Of a stretch of DNA of 64,000 nt, positions 50,660 to 58,648 are shown in pieces; position 1 is the stretch's first letter; every line of letters begins with the position of its first letter. Source of the stretch: Cognatundibacterium squillarum. Its GTDB lineage: Bacteria; Pseudomonadota; Gammaproteobacteria; Burkholderiales; Burkholderiaceae_D. The position numbers and the translations under genes are program-made. The notes under the pieces were generated by a model, which saw only the letters and a list, made by a program, of their open reading frames with translations, was not told the DNA's origin and ran no database searches. The stretch spans positions 248,001 through 312,000 of the forward strand of contig NZ_BMYU01000002.1 in NCBI RefSeq assembly GCF_014652435.1, written 5' to 3'.

Positions 50660-51655
50660 ATGAAAAACACTCGCCACATTCTGCGCAATACCCTGATCAG
50701 CACATGCTTCGCGCTGGGCGCTCTGAGCACGATCGCAATGCCATTGGCAGCACAAGCCGCCGGACAAACCAGAACGTCTGCAACAACGCAAACCGCTGGC
50801 GTCAGCGCGGCCGAAACCCGTACCGGCATGTTTTATGTGCAGAAACGCGGCGTGCAGAATACGCAGAAACCGGCCCTGATTCTGATTCCGGGACTCAGCT
50901 GTGATGCGGACAGCTGGCGCAATGTGCTGACTGCGTTTGAGAAAGATTACGCAATCTATCTGGTGACGTTCGCTGGTTTTGGCGGTCGCCCTGTTCCGGA
51001 AAAACTGGCTGCGCAACCGCGTCAGGACTTTGAAACCTCGCTGCTGCAACTGATCCGTGAAGAGAAACTGAATAAACCAGTGCTGATCGGCCACAGCATC
51101 GGTGCCAGCCTGTCGCAATGGTTTGCCACACAGCATTCAGATCAGATCCGTGGCGTTGTGGCGGTGGATGGTTTGCCGGTGTTCCCGTTCAGCGAAAACG
51201 CAGCAGGCGCACAGCGCACTGCCATGGCCGCGCAAATGAAACAAGGGATGAGCAGCCTGCAAGCTGATGCGTTTGCCGCTTCACAAAAAAACTATATGCG
51301 TACCGTTGGGATGATTGATCCGTCGAATGCAGATTTTATTGCGGAACGCGCCGGTAAAAGCGATCCTGCCACCGTCGCCAGCTGGATGAGTGATGTTTAT
51401 CTGAACGACTTCCGCGCTGATCTGCCGAAAATCAGCGTCCCTGTACTGCTGATCTCGCCTTACTATGCGCCGGACATGCAAAATTCCCGCTTCCGCGACG
51501 AAGCTGTTAAACATGCGTACTGGGCTGAACTCAGCAAAGGCATCCAGCAGCTGACCGTCAAACCCGTCAGCGACTCACGCCACTTCCCGATGGAAGATCA
51601 GCCAGCCGTACTGAATCAGGCAATTCGTGATTTCGTGACACCGCTGGCAAAATAA
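50660..51655 (+). CDS. Exported alpha/beta hydrolase
   Basis: The ATG at 50660 is chosen because GGAG lies seven bases before it and the protein opens with a signal peptide (ending AQA-A, about residue 34); the product has 331 residues. The alpha/beta-hydrolase features are PALILIPGLSCDADSWRNVL (oxyanion-side loop), the nucleophile in IGHSIGAS (Ser146), and the histidine in SDSRHFPMEDQPAVLN near the C-terminus. It should act as a periplasmic esterase or related hydrolase of unknown substrate. It follows the XRE gene by about 115 bases and could be co-transcribed with it. Confidence 0.85.
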   Translation: MKNTRHILRNTLISTCFALGALSTIAMPLAAQAAGQTRTSATTQTAGVSAAETRTGMFYVQKRGVQNTQKPALILIPGLSCDADSWRNVLTAFEKDYAIYLVTFAGFGGRPVPEKLAAQPRQDFETSLLQLIREEKLNKPVLIGHSIGASLSQWFATQHSDQIRGVVAVDGLPVFPFSENAAGAQRTAMAAQMKQGMSSLQADAFAASQKNYMRTVGMIDPSNADFIAERAGKSDPATVASWMSDVYLNDFRADLPKISVPVLLISPYYAPDMQNSRFRDEAVKHAYWAELSKGIQQLTVKPVSDSRHFPMEDQPAVLNQAIRDFVTPLAK

Positions 51656-51774
51656 GTGTGATGGTGCGCTGTCCGTGAATGTCCGGCAGCGCACTGTTTT
51701 TGCAGACATCTCCTGTTAGTTGACTACAGGTTCTGCCCCGAAAACCGCTTTCAGGCGCGTTTTTTTGCATTTTC

Positions 51775-51865
51775 AGCCCCAAATGCGGAGTTCAGCACAG
51801 CAATCCGGCGGTCGTCGGCAGAAAGTCCGGCTCTCCGTAAATGCCAAATGACGATAATTGCACAA
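51775..51865 (-). repeat. Dispersed palindromic repeat, minus orientation
   Basis: CCCCAAATGCGGAGTTCAGC, then CAATCCGGCGGTCGTCGGCA and GAAAGTCCGGCTCTCCG, ends in AATGACGATAATTGCACAAT. It is a nearly full-length copy lying between the convergent hydrolase and DUF3224 genes. Confidence 0.8.
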
Positions 51866-51894
51866 TCAGCAGGCGGTCAGTAAGCTAACTTCGC

Positions 51895-52422
51895 TTATGG
51901 CAGCTGATAATCAAACACGTAAAAGTGCTTGCCTTCGCGAATTTCAATCTGCATGGTTCCGCTCAAACCCTGCAATTCCTCTGTCGCTGAATCAGGAACG
52001 ACCTGCACGGTCAGCGATGACTGCCCTTTATCCATCAGTCCGGTATGCATCAGCACAAAGCTGCCGCGCTTTCCGCTCAGGGTGCCGCTGACACGTTCCA
52101 GCGCAACATACGCGGCAGAACCCTTCACTGCTGTATGTACTGACAGCATTTCACCCAGACTGGCGGCATCCAGTTCGCCGTGAAATTGTTTCAAGATGGT
52201 GCGTCGTCCCAGCGCGGCGCTGGCGATCGCCTCGGCCGCAGGCTGCGCCTGCAATTGCACATCAAAACTGCCACGTATCTGTTGCATGGTTTTTTCCTTT
52301 AAGTTTTGCGGAGTGGTTTGGGCCGTGGCCTCGGCATGCGCCGCACTGAACATCAGTATGACGCAGACGGCGCATACCGTAACTGCTTTCGAAATCGCAT
52401 TAACGCTGGTTTGGATCATCAT
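51895..52422 (-). CDS. DUF3224 domain secreted protein
   Basis: The start at 52422 (a second ATG follows at 52419) has GGGAGAAT at the right distance. The 175-residue product has a signal peptide ending AHA-E. The DUF3224 barrel pattern is clear: IRGSFDVQLQAQP, RRTILKQFHGELDAAS, SGTLSGKRGSFVLMHTGLMDKGQSSLTVQVVPDSATEELQGLSGTMQIEI, and HFYVFDYQLP. Proteins of this family are small beta-barrels without a known reaction. It is divergent from an AraC regulator (52531), which may control it; only about 108 bases separate the two starts. Confidence 0.85.
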   Translation of the reverse strand: MMIQTSVNAISKAVTVCAVCVILMFSAAHAEATAQTTPQNLKEKTMQQIRGSFDVQLQAQPAAEAIASAALGRRTILKQFHGELDAASLGEMLSVHTAVKGSAAYVALERVSGTLSGKRGSFVLMHTGLMDKGQSSLTVQVVPDSATEELQGLSGTMQIEIREGKHFYVFDYQLP

Positions 52423-52530
52423 ATTCTCCCTGATACACTGCGCCCTGCAAGCGGAATGCTGCGGGCGTTTCAAACCGCATTGAACGCTTTTTGCCGCCGC
52501 AACGATAGGAAAAACGCGACAACATTAGCA

Positions 52531-53334
52531 ATGACGAATCTGAGCCCGCCACGCGGCGTCTTACGACCTGCGATACCTGAAGCCGCTTTTCAGCACGAGC
52601 GACAAGCACCCTGTGCTGTGCTGGCACCGTTTATTGAACATTTCTGGTACGTTGCCTGGGATGACAGCGATGCAGAACCGCCTGTGCAGACCACGCTGCC
52701 GCATCCGAATGTGCATCTGGTGATTGAGCAAGGTGAAGCAAAGATCTATGGCATACAAAGCGGCCGTTTTACGCGTGTATTGCAAGGCAGGCAGCGTGTG
52801 TTCGGTATCAAATTTCAGGCGGGTGGCTTTTATCCGCTGCTGGGTCAGCCGGTTTCTGCGATCCATAACCGGATCTGTGCCTTACCTTCAGCACTGGCTG
52901 CCGGTTCAGCAGTGCTGGTGTCAGCTGTCCGCGATGAACAAGCTTTTGCTTCTCTGTGCACGCTGGCAGAACAGGTTCTGATACCGCATTTACCTGCGCC
53001 GGATCCGGCGATGCTGCAGGTACAGACGATATTGCGGGACATTATCAGCCAGCCGGCATTACGCAGCGTCGATGATCTGCAACTGCACTGCGGCATCCAT
53101 AAACGCACGCTGCAACGTCTGTTTCAGCAATACGTCGGTGTCAGCCCCAAGTGGGTGATACAACGCTATCGCCTGCATGAAGCCATCGCCCGTATTCAGG
53201 CCGGTGACAGCAAAGACTGGGCAGCGCTGGCACTGGAACTGGGCTATTTCGATCAGGCCCATTTTGTGCGCACATTCCGGGTGCTCACCGGCATGACACC
53301 GGTGGCATATCAGCAAAGCCTGTGTCAGGAATAA
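52531..53334 (+). CDS. AraC-family regulator with DUF6597-type sensor
   Basis: The ATG at 52531 is chosen because the upstream extension of the frame overlaps the divergent DUF3224 gene and has no protein-like character. The 267-residue product starts with the sensor pattern LAPFIEHFWYVAWD, TLPHPNVHLVIEQGEAKIYG, and VFGIKFQAGGFYPLLGQPVSAI, typical of DUF6597. The C-terminal AraC DNA-binding unit has LQLHCGIHKRTLQRLFQQYVGVSPKWVIQRYRLHEA and ALELGYFDQAHFVRTFRVLTGMTP. The divergent DUF3224 gene is the obvious candidate target. Confidence 0.88.
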   Translation: MTNLSPPRGVLRPAIPEAAFQHERQAPCAVLAPFIEHFWYVAWDDSDAEPPVQTTLPHPNVHLVIEQGEAKIYGIQSGRFTRVLQGRQRVFGIKFQAGGFYPLLGQPVSAIHNRICALPSALAAGSAVLVSAVRDEQAFASLCTLAEQVLIPHLPAPDPAMLQVQTILRDIISQPALRSVDDLQLHCGIHKRTLQRLFQQYVGVSPKWVIQRYRLHEAIARIQAGDSKDWAALALELGYFDQAHFVRTFRVLTGMTPVAYQQSLCQE

Positions 53335-53517
53335 GCCAGTGCCTACAGGGAGAAAGAGCCGGTATGACGCAGTCAGTACCGGCAAATGCTGACGGCGCCA
53401 GTAACGGCTCCGGAAGGCATTCTGATCTCCCTTTGCAAAAATACCGCTGGGCAGAATTATGATTGCATAAAAGATACCTCATATACAATATTTATTCCGC
53501 GACAAACAGGATCAATT

Positions 53518-54780
53518 ATGTCATTACCGACCGCCTTCAAAAGCTTAATCGTACGTCAAACGCAGCGTCAGGCTGCACGTAAGCGTTTACGCGGTCCGGC
53601 CAGTCTGCATTACACCATCAGTGAACATATCGATGATCTCAATCCTGCGGTGTGGGATGCCTTAACCGCAAATGCCAGCTGGTTACTCTCGCGCAGTTAT
53701 CTGAAGGCGATGGAAACCGCCTTGCCACAGAATTTATCGCCGCGTTATGCCATCATCCGTGATGCGAACGGGACACCGCTGGTCGCGATGATGATGCAGC
53801 TGGCCACGCTGCGGCTTCAGCAAACCCAGTCAGCTGATGCATCCCGTGGCGCCGTCGTATTAACTGAAGCCATCGATAAAATCGCTCCGGGGCAACGCAT
53901 ACTCGTTTGCGGCAATATGCTGACATTTGGTCAGCATGGTCTGGCGTTTGCAGAGCACGCTGATTCTGAACAAGCCTGGCATGGCGTGGCTGAAGTTTTA
54001 TACCGCGTGCGTCGCGCTGAAAAATTGTCCGGCTCTACGCATTTCATGATGATCAAAGACTTACATGCGCCCTGGCATGAGTCCGCCGCGACACTCAGGC
54101 ATCTCAGTTACCGCATGCTGGAAACCGAACCGAATATGGTGCTAGAGTTCGATCCTGCCTGGAAATCCTGGGAAGATTATCTGACCAGCCTGCATGCCAA
54201 ATACCGTAGTAATGTAAAGAATGGCATTCTGAAACCTTTACATGAAGCTGAATGCCAGTTGGTCAGCCTGACCGATCTCAGTCACGATGCAGAGCGCATT
54301 CATGCACTCTATAAAATGGTGCAAATCAATGCCGATTTCCGGCCTTTCGAACTGGATGCAGGCTATTTTCCCGCGTTACAAGCGGTCGCAGGGTCGCGAT
54401 TGCGCATCAGCGGCCTCCGGCGTCACGACGAATTGCTGGGTTTTATTATCACTCTGAAAGATGGCGACACCGCGATTGCATGGCATATCGGCTTCGACCG
54501 GCAAGCAGCAGAGCAAGGCTTACCCTTATATTTGCGACTGCTGCACGCCGCCATTGCAGACGCACTGGCTTTGGGTTGCCAGCGCATTTCGTTTGGCCGT
54601 ACCGCACTCGAACCCAAAGCAGCACTGGGCGCCAAACCACAGGCTTTCTCCGTTCTGCTGCGCCATCGCCAGCCTATCCTGAATAAAATGATCAAGCATT
54701 TATTGCTGGGTATGGAACACGACGAAGCACCGGAACGCAATCCTTTCAAGAAAAATCCCGCAACGGAACCTGCGAATTAA
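53518..54780 (+). CDS. FemAB/GNAT-like acyltransferase
   Basis: The start at 53518 follows AGGATCAATT and gives 420 residues. The core from about residue 230 contains YRMLETEPNMVLEFDPAWKSWEDYL, then LHAKYRSNVKNGILKPLHEA (the basic helix of BioF2-like GNATs), and DADFRPFELDAGYFPAL-like residues. A beta strand, ISGLRRHDELLGFIITLKDGDTAIAWHIGFD, and a helix LYLRLLHAAIADALALG complete the fold. It belongs to the same broad superfamily as the protein at 2417, but the two are not close. No catalytic assignment is possible. It is monocistronic and ends at an AU-rich stem-loop. Confidence 0.6.
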   Translation: MSLPTAFKSLIVRQTQRQAARKRLRGPASLHYTISEHIDDLNPAVWDALTANASWLLSRSYLKAMETALPQNLSPRYAIIRDANGTPLVAMMMQLATLRLQQTQSADASRGAVVLTEAIDKIAPGQRILVCGNMLTFGQHGLAFAEHADSEQAWHGVAEVLYRVRRAEKLSGSTHFMMIKDLHAPWHESAATLRHLSYRMLETEPNMVLEFDPAWKSWEDYLTSLHAKYRSNVKNGILKPLHEAECQLVSLTDLSHDAERIHALYKMVQINADFRPFELDAGYFPALQAVAGSRLRISGLRRHDELLGFIITLKDGDTAIAWHIGFDRQAAEQGLPLYLRLLHAAIADALALGCQRISFGRTALEPKAALGAKPQAFSVLLRHRQPILNKMIKHLLLGMEHDEAPERNPFKKNPATEPAN

Positions 54781-54799
54781 ACGACGAATCGTGCAAACA

Positions 54800-54838
54800 A
54801 TTTCTTAAATAACTCAATTATTTAAGAAATTTATTTTC
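54800..54838 (+). terminator. AU-rich terminator
   Basis: TTTCTTAAATAA-CTCAA-TTATTTAAGAAA followed by TTTATTTT is a perfect 12-base stem closing the acyltransferase gene. A 26-codon frame at 54863 with AAGGA upstream follows, but I do not consider it established. Confidence 0.7.
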
Positions 54839-54959
54839 CCGCCTTAGCTAAGGAAAACATCAATGGATGATTTCTGGAAAGTATGGACTCGGCATTCCCA
54901 TCATCGGATATTGGTGCTGGACCGGCGTACCGACTCAGGCTGATGGCGGGTGATCACTT

Positions 54960-56684
54960 TCAGAGAACGTCTGTTGTACCCGGTAACTCGCCCTGACCGC
55001 TGTTTTCGCCCATGACCTGATTGCGGCCGCGTCGTTTGGCTTCATAAAGACGCGCATCCGCCAGTTGCAGCAAGTCCTGACCTGAAAAACGTGTACTGTC
55101 GTCGCTAGCGACACCGATACTGATCGTGATGTTTTGTTCTATCGGTGTCGCTGCATGCTGCACTGCAAGCCGCAGTTTTTCCGCGACCAGCATGGCTTCG
55201 TGATGCGCGGTGTCAGGTAACAGCACCAGAAACTCTTCTCCCCCCATTCGTCCGCAAAAATCACTGGCACGAATCTGCTGCTGCATCAGACCGGCAATCA
55301 GCTTCAATACTTCATCACCGGCAGCATGCCCGTAGGTATCATTCACTCGCTTGAAATGATCAACATCCAGCATCAGTACCGAGAATGGCTGGTGATAGCG
55401 CTGTGTTCTGACTTGTTCCTGCTGCAAACGCTCTTTCACGGCCAGCCGGTTTGCGATACCCGTCAGTGCATCACGGCGCGCCAGTTGTTCCAGCGCATGA
55501 TTCGCCTGTGCAAGTTCACTGGTACGTGCAGCAACCCGGGCTTCCAGTTCGCTGTTTGCTTCAGCAATTGCGTGATTTCGCTGGATTAAATGGCTGGCCA
55601 TCGATTGTATTGCACCGCTCAGACGCCGGATTTCCAGTGTCCGGCCACGTACCCGCAGGGTAGCAGTTTCATTGCCGGCGGCAATGGCCAGTGCGCCATC
55701 AGTAATTGCTTCTATCGGTTCACTGATGCGTCGGGCAATCAACACACCCAGTCCGATAAAGACCAGTACGCCGGCGATTACCGTGTACATAAAGACATTT
55801 TGCAGCACCAGAACATCACTCAGGATGGCATCCACGGGCTGGCGCACCAGCACTTTCCAGCCCATCGGTGTCTGCAAAGCACTTTGTTTCACCGGTGCCC
55901 AGGCCATTGCAACAGCGCGACCATTCGCATCTTCTTGTACGGCATAATGCGACGTTTGCTGACCAATCGCTACTGTTTCGCCAAATTGGTGATCCGGAAA
56001 GATGATCTGATTTTCACTGTTCACAATAAACAGCGACAACCCGCGCTCACGTGCGCTGCCCGGCGTCAGAACCTTCATTACTTCTTCCGCCCAGACCCAG
56101 TGCGCATGTGCCGCCAGCACACCAACCAGCCGTTGTTGCTGATCGGTGACAGGGGCAGCAAAATCGATAAAACGAACCGGACCGACACCCGCCGCCTGCG
56201 GCAGCAACTTGGCGAGTAAGACTGCCTCATGCAAATCACCGACAAATGGCCCCTTCATACCGTGCTGAAACCAGGGGCGTTTAATTACACTTTGCCCCGT
56301 CAGCATGCCACCTGTCGCCTGCTTTACCGTGCCATTTGTATCTGCAAAACCAATCCAGGAATAGTACGGATGGCTTTTCTGTAGTCTGTCGATAGACGCC
56401 TGTAAGTCCAGCTCCCGCCCTGCACTGACTTCGCGCGATGCGATTTCAGCAAGAAATGAAATTTCACGCTCGCGCTCATGCAAATTTTCGCCAAGCACTG
56501 CAGACACTGAAACAGCCAGTTCATTTAACGCTTTCACGCGATCTGACTGTAATTGCTCTGTGAATATATGGTGAAGATAAGCGTAAACTGGGATAACGCA
56601 GAGCAGGCCAGTCAGCAAAAACAGGGCGATTACCTGACTACGAAAGGATTTGAGTTTCAGCGAAAGAGCAGAGAAGCCGGGCAT
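54960..56684 (-). CDS. Membrane-bound diguanylate cyclase
   Basis: A 574-residue protein: membrane helix near residues 15-35, a periplasmic dCache-type sensor domain (roughly 40-290, with HPYYSWIGFADTNGTVKQAT and RPWFQHGMKG), a second membrane helix near 305, and a HAMP segment (ARRISEPIEAITDGALAIAAGNE). A coiled coil and a GGDEF domain complete it. The active loop is GGEEF at residues 481-485, preceded five residues earlier by RASD, an inhibitory I-site. It should make cyclic di-GMP in response to an extracellular ligand. It lies 77 bases downstream of the lipoxygenase-like gene and may share its transcript. Confidence 0.92.
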   Translation of the reverse strand: MPGFSALSLKLKSFRSQVIALFLLTGLLCVIPVYAYLHHIFTEQLQSDRVKALNELAVSVSAVLGENLHEREREISFLAEIASREVSAGRELDLQASIDRLQKSHPYYSWIGFADTNGTVKQATGGMLTGQSVIKRPWFQHGMKGPFVGDLHEAVLLAKLLPQAAGVGPVRFIDFAAPVTDQQQRLVGVLAAHAHWVWAEEVMKVLTPGSARERGLSLFIVNSENQIIFPDHQFGETVAIGQQTSHYAVQEDANGRAVAMAWAPVKQSALQTPMGWKVLVRQPVDAILSDVLVLQNVFMYTVIAGVLVFIGLGVLIARRISEPIEAITDGALAIAAGNETATLRVRGRTLEIRRLSGAIQSMASHLIQRNHAIAEANSELEARVAARTSELAQANHALEQLARRDALTGIANRLAVKERLQQEQVRTQRYHQPFSVLMLDVDHFKRVNDTYGHAAGDEVLKLIAGLMQQQIRASDFCGRMGGEEFLVLLPDTAHHEAMLVAEKLRLAVQHAATPIEQNITISIGVASDDSTRFSGQDLLQLADARLYEAKRRGRNQVMGENSGQGELPGTTDVL

Positions 56685-56761
56685 CAGGAAAATGTTCTTT
56701 CAAAATTCAGTTTGCAGGCATATGCCGTGTAGATTTCAACATCGAAAATTGTGCGCACAGA

Positions 56762-58246
56762 TTACCAGCAGATACTCTGGAAAGTATGACGCAAAGGACA
56801 AATGTTCAGCCCCTGACTTTCCAGTCTCGCTTCGGTATCCATTAATTGCTGGCGGAAGTCATGCGCCAGTTGCTGCAGACTCGTATGCTGAAAACGATAG
56901 CTAATCTGGTCCATGGTGTTCGACCACAACGGATGCTTATGTCCGATCACGAAAGTATGTTCAAACACTTTGGCACGGTAACGAGCATCGGCGGAGCAAG
57001 CCATACGTACCACATCATCTGCACGGGTTTCCGCTTTAATCTGGCTATTTGCAGGTACGGGCAGGCGCATTGCCATAAAGGATTTTCCTGCCTCTCCCAT
57101 TTGTACGCTCATTGCATGATGGTCTGCCGAATGCAGTATGCTGACCTGCCAGATCAGCGTTGCAATGGCATCCGCCGCCGGTACCTGGTCAAAACCCGGT
57201 ACGGATTGCGCTACCGCTTGCTGATACGCACGAACTACGGCCGGGTCTTCCTGTTCCAGCACCTGTGCAACAAATGCATGAATCGGCTCATAGTATGCTT
57301 GTCCGAATCGCTGGAACGGCAGTTCACCCTGCATGCTCCAGTGTGGTGCGCGAAATGCGGTATCGACAACATGTTCTTTCACGTCAACTGCAATACTTTG
57401 CACAAAACTTTCACCGGACATCGGAAATGGTGCATAGGGTTTACTTCGGTCTTGTGCTCTTTGTACGCGCAATGCCTCATTATTAATCCTCAGCGTGAAC
57501 CGCAAATGCGGTGCCAGTAACTGATACAAGACGCTCTCAGCTGGCAATGTTTGCAATACGGCAGCCGCGGTACAAGGCAATCCGAAATGGATGTTGCCAT
57601 GAAACCGGCCAGGCAAAATAAAGGAAATTGCCGCTTGTGCATGCAATTTGGCTAACACCCATAAGCCGCCATCCCGTGCACTGTACACATGATCATCCCC
57701 TGCAAACTGCATGCTGATCTGCATTGGATCATTGCGTGCAACCTGTATCAGCATACCGGGTAACTGCGTCCCTTCATCGGTACTGACATCCGCAATTACT
57801 GTCAGGTCTATACTGAGCATATCACCCTGAGTCTTCACTAAACGACTCAAAGGACCATGAGTCATCCAGAAATGGAAGTCGCTGTCGTCAGCAAGAGTAA
57901 CTCTTTGGTCCAGATACAACTTATCCAGCAAATAGCGATTCATTGCTGATAGTGTCGGCAAAATATAACTGGGTTTGCGCCAGAAATCGAAATCCATATT
58001 ATCGGCTGGCGTGATATCGAGTACGGATGGAAAACCTTTCCACACGATCACCTCAGACCGATGAGGAACACCCATCAGTTTTGAAAATGCCACTTGTACA
58101 GCGCTGCGCAACCAGCCGAAAAAACAGATCAGCACCAGTAAAATACCTAGCGGAATCGCTTTCAGAAATAGCAAAGCTTGCATTAAGCGCGCCTGGGGTC
58201 GTGCACTCAGTGCATTGTTTTGTGTCCGGGTAAGCATCGTTGTCAT
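56762..58246 (-). CDS. Lipoxygenase-like protein
   Basis: The ATG at 58246 is preferred (GGAA seven bases upstream); numbering here is from the in-frame ATG at 58258. A hydrophobic N-terminal segment (about 25-50) suggests a membrane anchor. The central part aligns by eye with the lipoxygenase catalytic domain: LAKLHAQAA, a histidine pair in GRFHGNIHFG (H220 and H224), then VLQTLPAESVLYQLLAPHLRFTLRINNEAL, a segment that mirrors the family's PHLRYT-IN box. A second pair lies in SILHSADHHAMS (H376, H380), where lipoxygenases have H-x3-H. The spacing of the first pair is one residue shorter than usual and the C-terminus is W, not the usual Ile. Dioxygenase activity is therefore uncertain. Confidence 0.6.
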   Translation of the reverse strand: MTTMLTRTQNNALSARPQARLMQALLFLKAIPLGILLVLICFFGWLRSAVQVAFSKLMGVPHRSEVIVWKGFPSVLDITPADNMDFDFWRKPSYILPTLSAMNRYLLDKLYLDQRVTLADDSDFHFWMTHGPLSRLVKTQGDMLSIDLTVIADVSTDEGTQLPGMLIQVARNDPMQISMQFAGDDHVYSARDGGLWVLAKLHAQAAISFILPGRFHGNIHFGLPCTAAAVLQTLPAESVLYQLLAPHLRFTLRINNEALRVQRAQDRSKPYAPFPMSGESFVQSIAVDVKEHVVDTAFRAPHWSMQGELPFQRFGQAYYEPIHAFVAQVLEQEDPAVVRAYQQAVAQSVPGFDQVPAADAIATLIWQVSILHSADHHAMSVQMGEAGKSFMAMRLPVPANSQIKAETRADDVVRMACSADARYRAKVFEHTFVIGHKHPLWSNTMDQISYRFQHTSLQQLAHDFRQQLMDTEARLESQGLNICPLRHTFQSICW

Positions 58247-58648
58247 ACAGATTTCCATGTTAAGACTTCATTCAGTCACCATTCTATAAACGGACGACAA
58301 GGCAAACAAGAAAAAGACCGTTAAACAATGCGACGCTTTACACAAGCACGCCCTGCGCTGTCAGGCTCACCCAGCGCCCCCTTTACCGGACTATGCTGCA
58401 CGTGAAGCCTATCCCACAGGCATTTGCGAAGTGCATTGTCAAAACACTGTGCGCGCGGAAACCGTAGCTGTATATCCAAAAGACAACAGCCTGACTTTAA
58501 TAGCAGCACCGAATTATCCGAAATACGCACAGCGCACGGAATATGCATGGATGTCGTCTTTTTTCTTAATATTTTCAGGCACATACTCCGCATTTCAGCA
58601 CATCTGCAAAGTCAGCAGCCTGCACAACATATTCTGCAAAAAACGTCC
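58247..58648. other. Divergent upstream region without a supported gene
   Basis: About 400 bases between the divergent lipoxygenase-like and S9 peptidase genes. The reading frames in it are short and lack ribosome-binding sites. The promoters of both genes should lie here, but I could not identify them with confidence. Confidence 0.4.

Noticed and set aside
23764..51865. Dispersed repeats as integron attC sites
   Set aside because: They lack the GTTRRRY and RYYYAAC core sites, are not spaced as cassette borders, and the genes between them run in both directions and are kilobases long.
54863..54943. 26-codon frame with AAGGA upstream
   Set aside because: It is short and matches nothing known, and chance occurrence is likely.
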